Position numbers and translations under genes: made by a program. From Anomaloglossus baeobatrachus (Eukaryota > Chordata > Amphibia > Anura > Aromobatidae), in NCBI RefSeq assembly GCF_048569485.1, contig NC_134358.1, positions 246,816,337 to 246,880,336 of the forward strand: a DNA stretch of 64,000 nucleotides. Reading direction: 5' to 3'. Under the pieces are notes generated by a model that saw only the letters and a program-made list of their open reading frames with translations, was not told the origin of the DNA and did no database searches. The stretch's first letter is position 1. Each line of letters opens with the position of its first letter. Positions 46,486-56,727 of this stretch are shown here, piece by piece.

Positions 46486-46799
46486 GAGCGCCTGCAACTG
46501 ACACTAAAGCAAGTGCCACACGTGAGAGCAATGCACAAATCTCGCATCGCATCACCCGACATAGCCGCACACTCCTGTCTGGAAGAGAGCGACCGTGCCG
46601 GATGATGCAGAGTGAGGCTTGTGCATCGCTCTCACATGTGGCACTGGGCTGACCCTTACAATATTCAGTAAAAAATACTGTAGTTGACGATTACTACAGT
46701 ATAATTTTACTGGCCCTACACTAAGTTTATTTGTATTTCTTTCTTAGTTTACATAAAGAAAATTAGGATGAATGCACGGATGTGCTGCAAAAAGGGGGG

Positions 46800-48310
46800 A
46801 GACTAGGTGGGATGGAAAAAAGATGGATGGAGGATAGAAGAGGGCGCAACGGATGCAGGAGCAGCGGAGGATGGGATAGGGGGCGCGGCGGAGGATGGGA
46901 GAGGGGGCGGCGGAAGATGGGAGAGGGGGCGGCGGAAGATGGGAGAGGGGGCGCGGTGGAGAATGGGAGAGGGCGCGGCGGATGGAGGAGCGGCAGAGGA
47001 AGGGGGGGCGAGGGGAAAGGTGGAATGGGAGTGGGAGGTGAGATTGGGGATAGCTACCTTACAGAATGGATCTAGGCAGCAGGATTGCAGCAGATCCGGG
47101 AGGGGGGAGAGGGGGAAGAGGATTAAGGGGATGGGAGAGAGCAGGCAGCAGATCAGGGAGGGGTCAGAGGCTGATGGGGGAGTGAGGTGGCAGATGCAGG
47201 GGCGACGAGGCTGATGGGGGAGTGAGGTGGCAGATGCAGGGGCGCAGAGGCTGATGGGGGAGTGAGGTGGCAGATACAGGGGCGAAGTGGCAGATGCAGG
47301 GACGCGGCGGCTGATGGGGAGAGTGTGGCGGCTGATGCAGGGGCGGTGGAGCGGCTGATGGGGAGAGTGCAGTGGCTGATGGGGAGAATACATTGGCAGA
47401 TGCAGGGGCAGTGGAGCGGCTAATGGGGAGAGTGCAGTGGCTGATGGGGAGAGTGCAGCGGCTGATGGGGAGAGTGCGGCGGCGCGGCTGATGGGGAGAG
47501 TGCGGTGGCTGATGGGGAGAGTGCGGCGGCTGATGGGGAGAGTGCGGCGGCTGATGGGGAGAGTGCGGCGGCTGATGGGGAGAGTGCGGCGGCTGATGCA
47601 GGGGCGGTGGAGCGGCTGATGGGGAGAGTGCAGTGGCTGATGGGGAGAGTGCAGCGGCAGATGCAGGGGCGGTGGAGCGGCTGATGGGGAGAGTGCAGTG
47701 GCTAATGGGGAGAGTGCAGCGGCAGATGCAGGGGCGGTGGAGCGGCTGATGGGGAGAGTACAGTGGCTAATGGGGAGAGTGTAGCGGCAGATGCAGGGGC
47801 GGTGGAGCGGCTGATGGAGAGAGTGCAGTGGCTGATGGGGAGAGTGCAGTGGCTGATGAGGAGAGTGCAGTGGCTGATGGGGAGAGTGCAGTGGCTGATG
47901 GGGAGAGTGCAGTGGCTGATGGGGAGAGTGCAGCGGCAGATGCAGGGGCGGTGGAGCGACTGATGGGGAGAGTGCAGTGGCTGATGGGGACAGTGCAGCG
48001 GCAGATGCAGGGGCGGTGGAGCGGCAGATGCAGGGGCGGTGGAGCGGCAGATACAAGCAGGCAGCAGAAAGAAAGCAGTGGCGTCAGATGCAGGGGGGGC
48101 GCAGCGTGAGAGCAGTAGCGTCAGATGCCTCCATGCATCTGACGCCGCTGCACCCCCCCTGCATCTGACGCCACTGCTTTCTTACTGCTGAGTAGCGGCG
48201 TAACATGCAGGGGCGCAGCCGGAAAGTAGCGGCGTCACATGCAGGGGGACAGTAGCGGCGTCAGATGCAGGAGGACAGTAGCGGCGTCAGATGCAGGGGC
48301 GCAGCGGGAG
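46800..48310. repeat. G-rich minisatellite, mainly 21-bp unit
   Basis: Two zones: GGCGGAGGATGGGAGAGGG-type repeats (46800-47060), and GCGGCTGATGGGGAGAGTGC-type repeats mixed with GCGGCAGATGCAGGGGCGGT (about 47160-48070), followed by GTCAGATGCAGG units. The strong strand asymmetry gives long Arg/Gly/Met or Pro/His/Ser frames on both strands that are not genes. Confidence 0.93.
48108..48185. repeat. Hairpin in the minisatellite
   Basis: AGCAGTAGCGTCAGATGC is followed by GCATCTGACGCCGCTGC, a short palindrome, and then a second complementary block (GCATCTGACGCCACTGCT). It marks a switch of repeat orientation. Confidence 0.75.
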
Positions 48311-48868
48311 AGCAGGGGCGAAGCACATGGAGCAGGGCAGCGGTGGATCGGGGGCTGTGACTCACAGATGGGCGCCCGCAGGGATCGCTCTCCTCAGATT
48401 CCACGGAGGGAGAAGTTAAGGAGAGCGATCTCCTACAGCGAGCTCACCCGGTCCCAGATGCACGGTACTGCTTGGAGAGATGGGTCACAAGGCCGATCTC
48501 TCCAATCAGAGCTGGGGGCAGGTGCAGTAAAGCACACTGAGCTCCAGCCAATGGCCAGTGCTGCAGCTGCACTGACATAGCTGGATTTCAATGCTTCAGC
48601 CATTTTCAATGGCTGAAACATAACACTGGCTGTGATTGGCTGAGCGGCGTTCGTCAGCCAATCACAGCCTCCGTAGGTCCGGGAAGGAGACACCACCCCT
48701 CCTGAGGTCAGGTACAAGTCCTCTCCTTCCCGAATCTACAGTTTTTTAAAACCAATGGCGGTGCCCGGTGCTCTGGTGCCGCGATTCCGCCATGACGGAT
48801 GTATCCGTCATGGGTCTTTAAGTACCAGGGCACCATGACGGCTAGATCCGTCAAAGGTCATGAAGGGG

Positions 48869-49943
48869 TTAAAGAAAAAAATCTTTTCAACACTCTTCCG
48901 CGGCTCAGCCATCTGACTTCAGTATGATACAGCAAGTCTCCATATTCGGTGTCCATATCAGACAAGAATGAAGTAAACTGCCTATGATTAAGACCTCTTG
49001 CCCGTATAAAATTCACTGTCTTAACCACAAAGTCCATCACTTCTTTCAGTTGTACACTTTTTCCACACAGTGATTCTTGATGCAGAATGCAGTGTATTGC
49101 ACTGAAAGGACCCGACAAAGAAAGCTGGTTTTGTTTTGCTTTCAATAATCCCACAACACCGATGTTTTCAGAACACATTGCTGGTGCACCGTCGGTTACC
49201 ACGGACACAAGTTTATCCCATGGCAGTCCTGCTGTATTGATACAATCTTCAAGTTCTTTAAAAATGTCACGACCAGTTGTTGTGCCTTTCATAGGTAATA
49301 AGTCTAAAAATTCCTCGATTATGTTTAAGTTTTCATCAACCCCACGAATGAACACAGCACAGTATGCTGTATCCGTTACACCAGTACTCTCGTCAAGTGC
49401 TATGGAAAATGCTTCAAAACTTTGTGCTGCTGTAATGAGTTGCTGATGAATGTTACTAGCAGATTCAGTGATTCTACTAGCAACAGTATTCGCGGACAAG
49501 CTTATGCCTTCGAATAGTTTTGTTTTGTCTGGACACAAAATTTCACTTGCCTTTACAAAACAGTCTTTAATGAACTGACCCTCAGTAAATGGTCGTGAAT
49601 ATTTTGCTATCATGTTACTGAGGACAAAACTTGCTTTCAACGAAGATTCACTTGCCTTGTTAATACTTGAGAAAAGGTTTCGCTGTTTTTTAAGTGATGC
49701 TTTCAGCTGCTGAACCTTTTCATCTCGTAGTTTGCCAGACAGTGCTTCATACTGTTCTCCGTGGTGCGTCATGTAATGTCGTCGCACATTGTAGTCCTTA
49801 AGCACTGCGATAAATTGAAAACAAATCAAACACTGGACTTTCGCTCCAACCTCTGTGACAAAATATAGCTGTTCCCACTTGTCCTGAAATATTCGTTTTT
49901 CCTCAGCAATCTTGCGCTTTTTTGATGACATTGCAGATGCCAT
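48869..49943 (-). pseudogene. Charlie-like transposase, N-terminal part
   Basis: Starts at the ATG at 49943 (MASAMSSKKRK). A zinc finger of the CX2C...HX3-4H type comes first (Cys38, Cys41, His56, His60). The catalytic fold follows with Asp184 (ALDESTGV), Asp251 (VVTDGAPAM), the HCILHQ motif (Cys285, His288) and Trp345 (VRWLSRG). It resembles the hAT-Charlie transposases from which host genes such as GTF2IRD2 took a domain. The part is open up to the TTAA where the piggyBac-like element inserted; only the last few codons beyond that belong to the insert. Confidence 0.92.
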
Positions 49944-50420
49944 TTATGATTTGAAGGGGTTCTCTGTGAATTGAAAAATGTCTGTTAGCATCTCGGTCCT
50001 TCCCCCTTAGAAATGCATACTCTACTGGCCATATAGAAATATTGAGACTCTGTCCTTATATATAGTCTGGTGCCCCAGCTTCAGTGCTCCAGCAGCTGCC
50101 AGGACTAAGCACTGTATGGGCAGACCACAGCAGCCTAGTACATTTGTTAGTGGCTGCAAATTACGGCAGCACATTCACTTCAATGGGAAAAAAACGTAGT
50201 ACACGTATGTGATCACTAATACATGAGGGTGCTGTTTTGCTCATTTGTCGCTTTGTTCTGTCCACTTCCAGAGCAGTTCTCAGCTGATCTTGGCCATTAG
50301 GCTGTGGTATCCAAGCAGTTAATTAGCAGCAATATACTGCAGAATTTCTTTCAATCACCCAATGAGGGCTCGCAGGGTCCCCTAACCACGGGCTGATGGC
50401 TCAGCAATGAACTCGATTGA
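49944..50420. other. 5' leader region of the Charlie-like gene, no gene seen
   Basis: Non-coding DNA upstream of the Charlie-like start codon, before a foldback block. It should hold part of the transcript leader, but no promoter can be pinned down. Confidence 0.45.
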
Positions 50421-50424
50421 CTTC

Positions 50425-51912
50425 TGACTTTCATTGTTAGTCTGAGCCTGCTTGTCGCTCTGGACAGATGCTTGCTGAGTGTCGCAGAGCTGACATTGCT
50501 CTGCCTGTGAACTAACTCGGACTGAAGATGGAGTCATTAAATGTGTTTTTTGTTTAATTTGTAATAAAAAAAATCTGTTTTTTTTTTAATGTTTTCTAGA
50601 AAGTCATGGTGGCCAGGTCTAATTTGGCTTGACGCCATGAATTTCAGGCTTAGTGCCAGCTGAGAATACAAAGCTGGCATTACCCCATTTTTACCCAGTG
50701 TGCCACCCCCCTCCCCCACCAGGGCTGCTGAAGAGCCGGGTAAAGCGCCTGGAAATGGCGCTACGATGAATGCGTTTTCAAGGGCGGCTGCAGACTGTGG
50801 TTTTCAGCGTGGGGAGCCCAAAACACTTCGGCCTTACCACACTGAGAATCTCAGCTCCCAGCTGTCTGGTTTTACCTGGCTGGTGATCAAAATATGACAA
50901 GAGCCCACGCATTTTTTTAAATTATTTAAATAAAAAATATATATTGGGCTTCCCTGTATTTTGATTGCCAGCCAAGGTAAAGCCAGGCAGCTGGGGGTGG
51001 CAGCCCGTAGCTGTCCGCTTTATCTGAGCTGAGAATCAAAAATACTGCGGAGCGCTATGTCATTTTTTTAATGTATTTATTTTTACACTGTGTGTGACAG
51101 ACCCAACAGCCAATCACGGATGCTGTGACAGAGAATGAGTGTCTGTGCTTGGCTGTTGGAATAACCTGGAATCTGCTTATACATTTTGATGCTGATGCCA
51201 ATCACAGATGCCCATTCTCTTTGACAAATAATATAAAAAAATGACGTTTCGCTTCACGGTATTTTTGATTCTCAGCGCAGATAAAGCAGACAGCAACGAG
51301 CTGCCACCCCGAGCTGCCTGGCTTTACCTTAGCTGCCAATCAAAATACAGGGAAGCCCAATTGTTTTTTAATTAAATAATGAAAAAAAAAAATGCGTGGG
51401 CTCCCGCCATATTTTCATCACCAGTCAGGTAAAACCAGAGAGCTGAGGGCTGGGATTCTCAGCGTGGTAAGGCCTAAGCATTTTGGGCCCCCCACGCTGA
51501 AAATCGCAGCCCACAACCGCCCCTGGAAATGGCGCATTCATCACAGCGCCATTTCCAGGTGCTTTACCTGGCTCTTCCAGCGTCCCTGGTGGCAGTCGCA
51601 CACTGGGTAATAATGGGGTTAATACCAGCTTTGTATTCTCAGCTGGTAGTAAACCCGAAATTCATGGCGTCATGTCAAATTAGATGTGACCACCATGAAT
51701 TTCTAGTAAACAGTAAAAAAAACACAACAGAGAGAAAAATATTTTTATTAGAAATTAAACAAAAAACACATTTAGGGACTCCATCTTTTTTAGAAAAAAA
51801 AAAAGCTTCCCTCTGACGTAGTCTAAAGTCAATGTCAGCTCAGCTTCATCGCGCTGAACAGATGAGCGTCTGTCCAGACCGACAAGAAGGCTGAGACCGA
51901 AAGTAACATTTT
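50425..51912. mobile_element. Foldback element, about 1.5 kb, inside the Charlie-like element
   Basis: The left half (50425 to about 51100) is complementary to the right half (about 51240-51912). Paired blocks include GGAAATGGCGC near 50750 with its complement near 51540, CATGAATTTC near both ends, and CTGTCCAGACCGACAAG with its left partner near 50460. No transposase is present. It shares words with the modules at 31480 and 54195-56040. Exact ends and TSD were not resolved. Confidence 0.72.
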
Positions 51913-51929
51913 CTGGTCTTCCAGTCACC

Positions 51930-52533
51930 ATCATCATCAAAATCATTTTTATCATCATCATACACACACAGCCACCATCATCATCATACACACACAGCCA
52001 TCATCATCATCAACACACAGCCATCATCATCATCCACACACACACACACAGCCATCATCATCATCCACACAAAATATACAATCATCATCCACACACACAT
52101 ACAGCCATCATCATCACCATCAACACACACAGCCATCATCATCATCCACACACACAGCCATCATCATCCACACACACAATCATCATCATCCACACACACA
52201 TACAGCCATCATCATCATCATCCACACACACACAGCCATCATCATACACACACAGTCATCATCATCCACACACACAATCATCATCATCATCCACACACAC
52301 ACACAGCCATCATCATACACACACACACAGTCATCATCATACACACACACACACACAGCCATCATCATCCACACACAGCCATCATCATCCACACACACAC
52401 ACCTACACACACAGTCATCATCATCCACACACACACACACACACACAGCCATCATCATACACACACACCCAACACACACAGACACACATACTCACAGTCA
52501 CCATCATCATCCACACACACAGCCATCATCATA

Positions 52534-52578
<45 letters not shown>

Positions 52579-52708
52579 CCATCATCATACACACACATAC
52601 ACACACACAGCCATCATCATACACACAAACACACAGCCATCATCATACACACATACATACACACACACAGCCATCATCATACACACACAGCTATCATCAT
52701 ACACACAT

Positions 52709-52755
<47 letters not shown>

Positions 52756-53523
52756 GCCATCATCATACACACACACATACACACACACAGCCATCATCAT
52801 ACACACACACACACAGCCATCATCATACACACATACACACACAGCCATCATCATACACACACACACACACATACACACACACATACACACAGCCATCATC
52901 ATACACACACACACACAGCCATCATCATCATACACACACACGCACACACACAGCCATCATCATACACACACACACACACACACACAACCATCATCATAAA
53001 CACACACACACATACACACAGCCATCATCATACACACACAGCCATCATCATACACACACACACACAGCCATCATCATACACACACACACAGCCATCATCA
53101 TACACACACACAGCCATCATCATACATACATATACATACACACACACAGTCATCATCATCATCCACACACACAGCCATCATCATAGAAACATACACACAC
53201 ACACAGCCATCATCATACACACACACACACACACACACACACAGCCATCATCATACACACACACACACACACACACACACAGCCATCATCATACACACAC
53301 ACAGCCATCATCATACACACACAGCCATCATACACAGACAGACACACACACACACACACACAGTCATCATCATCCACACACACAGCCATCATCATACACA
53401 CATATACACACACACAGTCATCATCATCATCCACACACACACAGCCATCATCATAAACACAAACAACACACACAGACACACATACTTACAGTCATCATCA
53501 TTATCCACACACACAGCCATCAT

Positions 53524-53555
<32 letters not shown>

Positions 53556-53832
53556 GCCATCATCATACACACACACATACACACACAGCCATCATCATAC
53601 ACACACACACACACACACACAGCCATCATCATACACACACTACACACACAGCCATCATCATACACACACATACAGCCAACATCATACACACACAGACAGA
53701 CACACAGTCATCATCATCCACACACACAGCCATCATCATACATACACACACACACACATACACAGTCATCATCATCATCCACACACACACAGCCATCATC
53801 ATACACACACACGCGCACACAAACACAGACAT
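51930..53832. repeat. 1.9-kb compound microsatellite (CA)n and (CAT)n
   Basis: Alternating ACACACAC runs and CCATCATCATC words over almost 1.9 kb. It gives Val-Cys-Met-Asp-rich frames on the minus strand that are not genes. It lies between the foldback block and the right end of the Charlie-like element. Confidence 0.97.
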
Positions 53833-54186
53833 CACAAACATTCTAACGTGCCCTATGCTCTTGTTCCTTCCGCTGCACCCGCCGGCAAAGCAGCTGACGT
53901 CAGCGCTGCTCGGGTCGCATTGCTGAGCTCGAGTTGTGAACGCCGCCGTCGATTGGTTCGCCCTGACATCTGATTGAACGCCGCCTTTGATTGCTTCTCC
54001 CTGGCGGCGTCTCCAATGCGGAAGTGCGGCTGGCCGCGGCTGCAATGTGAAAATGCGGCTGGTGACCGCTAAATGACTGGATGCAGTGGAGGGAAAATAT
54101 CAAGTGTTCTGCACTGAGTCTGCGGGCCGTATAAATCAGACAGGAGGGCCGCATGCGGCCCGGGGGCCACGTGTTTGAGAACCCTG
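53833..54186. promoter_or_regulatory. Right terminal region of the Charlie-like element
   Basis: CG-rich sequence ending in the GCATGCGGCCCGGGGGCC palindrome and the terminal repeat. In Charlie elements the 5' end, which this is for a minus-strand gene, holds the promoter. No TATA box is evident. Confidence 0.45.
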
Positions 54187-54194
54187 TTCTAGAC

Positions 54195-55096
54195 GGTCCA
54201 GAGTCGTCGTGGGACCCCTTTATTTTTTTTCTTACAATAAATTGGTGAAAGAGGAAATGTTTTGGGGACTGTTTTTTCAAATAAATTTCTTTTGTCGATT
54301 TTTTTTTTTTTGTTAGTACTGACAGTTTATGATGTTGGGTATCTAGTGGATGCGCCACGTCTGGGGTGCCTGCGGCCTGCTATTTTTAGGCTGTGAAGGC
54401 CCAATAACTATGGACCTTCCCACCCTGAGAATACCAGACCACAGCTGTCCGCTTTACCTTGGCTGGTGATCCAATTTGGGGGGGACCCTACTTTTATTGT
54501 GTAATTATTAATATTTATAAAATAATTATAAAAAAGAGCCTGAGGGGACCTCCACATTGGATCCCCAACCACGGTAAAGCTGCCAGCTGTGGTTTTCAGG
54601 CTACAGCCGTCTGCTTTACCCTAGCTGGCTATCAAAAATGGGGGGACCCAACGTCATTTTTTTTTTTAACTATTTTTTAAATAGAAAAAATTAATGGGCT
54701 TCCCTGTATTTTGATTGCCAACCAAGGTAACGGCAGGCAGATGGGGGTGGCAACCCATAGCTGTCTGCTTTATCTGCGCTGAGAATCAAAAATACCGTGG
54801 AGCGCTACGTCATTTTTTTAAAGATTTATTTTTACAGCACTGTGATGTCCAGCAATCAAAATACAGGGAAGCCCATTTTGTTTTTAGTTATTTAAAAAAA
54901 TAATTAAAAAAAATATATATGGGCTCCCGCTGCATTTTTTGTATTGCTAGCTAAGGGTAATCCAAGCAGCTACTGGCTGCTAACCCCCACTGCTTGGTGT
55001 TACCTTCACTGGCAATGGAAAATCCAGGGAAGCATTTTTTATTTTTTTTGCCAAAAAACTACAAAAAAAGGACGTGAGCTTCGCCATATTTTTGTA
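54195..55096. repeat. Foldback-type filler module in hAT-3, right copy
   Basis: Resembles 31700-32310: GGATGCGCCAC, CTGCGGCCTGCTATTTTTAGG and GCTGTCCGCTTTACCTTGGC recur in the same direction. Several further units of the ATCAAAATACAGGGAAGCCC type follow. No coding sequence. Confidence 0.6.
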
Positions 55097-55099
55097 TGC

Positions 55100-56040
55100 T
55101 AGCCAGGTATAGCAGGCAGGTGCTGGAAGAGTTGGATACAGCGCCAGAAGATGGCGCTTCTATGAAAATGCCATTTTTTGAGGCGGCTGCAGACTGCAAT
55201 TCGCAGCAGTGGGGCCCAGAAAGCTCAGGCCAACCTGTGCTGCAGATTCCAATCCCCAGCTGCCTAGTTGTACCTGGCTGGACACAAAAATGGGGCGAAG
55301 CCTACGTCATTTTGTTTTCTAATTATTTCATGAAATTCATGACATAATAAAAAAAGGGCTTCCCTTTATTTTTGGTTCCCAGCCGAGTACAAATAGGCAA
55401 CTGGGGGTTGGGGGCAGCCGTAACTGCCTGCTGTACCTGGCTAGCATACAAAAATATGGCGAAGCCCACATAATTTTTTCAGGGGTCAAAAAACTTCTGC
55501 ATACAGTCCTGGATGGAGTATGCTGAGCCTTGTAGTTCTGCAGCTGCTGTCTGTCTGTATGGAGAAGAGCAGACAGCAGCTGCAGAACTACAAGGCTCAG
55601 CATACTCCATCCAGGACTGTATACAGACGTTTTTTGCCCACCAAAAAAATGACGTGGACTTCGCCATATTTTTGTATGCTAGCCAGGTGCAGCAGGCAGC
55701 CACGGGCTGCCTCCAACCCCCAGTTGCCTATTTGTACCCGGCTGGGAACCAAAAATATAGGGAAGCCCGTTTTTTTTAATTATTTCACTTATTTCATGAA
55801 ATAATTAAAAAACAAATGACGTGGGCTTCGCCCCATTTTTGTGTCCAGCCAGGTACAACTAGGCAGCTGGGGATTGGAATCCGCAGCACAGGTTAGCCCG
55901 AGGTTTCTGGGCGCCTCTGCTGCGAATTGCAGTCCGCAGCCGTCCCAGAAAATGGCGCTCTCATAGAAGCGCCATCATCTGGCGCTGTATCCAACTCTTC
56001 CAACAGCCCTGGAGCCGGGTGGCTTGTTGGGTAATCATGA
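55100..56040. repeat. Large imperfect palindrome with a perfect 52-bp core hairpin
   Basis: The outer arms pair GGATACAGCGCCAGAAGATG (55134-55153) with its complement near 55975-55994. GTACCTGGCTGGACACAAAA (55271-55290) pairs with its complement near 55837-55856. At the centre, 55502-55553 and 55570-55621 are exact complements separated by 16 bases. It is part of the non-coding DNA of hAT-3. Confidence 0.88.
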
Positions 56041-56727
56041 GTTATTACTGGCTTTGTTTTACTAGCCAGTATTAAGCCAGAGATTCTTAATGTCAGGCAC
56101 GTTTGACCCGGCCATTAAGAATCTCCAATAAAGGGTTAAAAAAAAGACACCACACAGAGAAAAAATACTTTAATAGAAATAAATACACAGACACATTAGA
56201 GACTCCATCTTTATTACCCCCTGTCAGCCCTCCATGATCCATGGTCTTTTGTCTTTCTCGTTCAACAAATGCAGCTCTGCTACATCACTGCTGCATGGGG
56301 GAAGACGCTGCTTCCCGTGGAGCATTCACTCCGTGAAAGCTGCACGAGAAGCAGCGTGCAGCCTTCACTCCGTGAGTGATCAGTGCTGCTAGCGGTAACA
56401 GCGGTAACGCTGACAGACGCGTTACCATAGCAACGGTGCTACCGGAGCCGCGGTTAGCGGTGACGTCACCGCTAACTGCGTTGCTATGGCAACGGTGATC
56501 TCCGTTAATGACCGGCTGTGTCAGCCAGTCCCTAACGGAACGGGGAGTCGACCGTGTGCTAGAGCATGTCGCCGGTACACGGCGATACACAAATGTGCAC
56601 CGTGTACTGGAGAGATGCACTCGCAGGTCCTACATGACGCGTCATAGTCATGTGACAAGTCTGTAGCCAATGAGATAATAGCCACGTGACTGGTCACATG
56701 GCTATTTTGACGTCACGATAGGTCCTG
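56041..56727. other. hAT-3 right subterminal DNA, no gene
   Basis: Non-coding sequence with smaller palindromes such as CGTTGCTATGGCAACGGTG near 56480. It leads into the CGAACG-rich right end of hAT-3. Confidence 0.5.

Larger units (their letters stand above)
44287..48868. mobile_element. piggyBac-like non-autonomous element
   Basis: TTAA flanks both sides (44283-44286 and 48869-48872), and the ends are CCCCTTCAGCCC and its partner GGTCATGAAGGGG, so the terminal repeat is CCCCTTCA. TTAA TSDs with CCC-starting repeats are the hallmark of piggyBac. It carries no transposase and is filled with tandem repeats. It inserted in the Charlie-like transposase gene. Confidence 0.88.
34654..54186 (-). 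mobile_element. Charlie-like hAT transposon inserted in hAT-3
   Basis: The left end, CAGGGGTCTCAAACTCG, and the right end, complementary to CAGGGTTCTCAAACACG, are the classic Charlie-type termini with GGCCGCATGCGGCC subterminal palindromes. An exact 8-bp TSD, TTCTAGAC, flanks it (34646-34653 and 54187-54194). Two younger transposons lie inside its transposase gene. Without them, about 6.3 kb remains, including a 1.9-kb microsatellite and a foldback block upstream of the gene. Confidence 0.95.

Noticed and set aside
46803-48056. A 417-codon Pro/His/Ser-rich frame on the minus strand
   Set aside because: By-product of the 21-bp G-rich minisatellite; the composition and period match the repeat and no domain is visible.
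52186-53980. Frames rich in Val-Cys-Met-Asp on the minus strand
   Set aside because: Translation of the (CA)n/(CAT)n microsatellite, not a gene.
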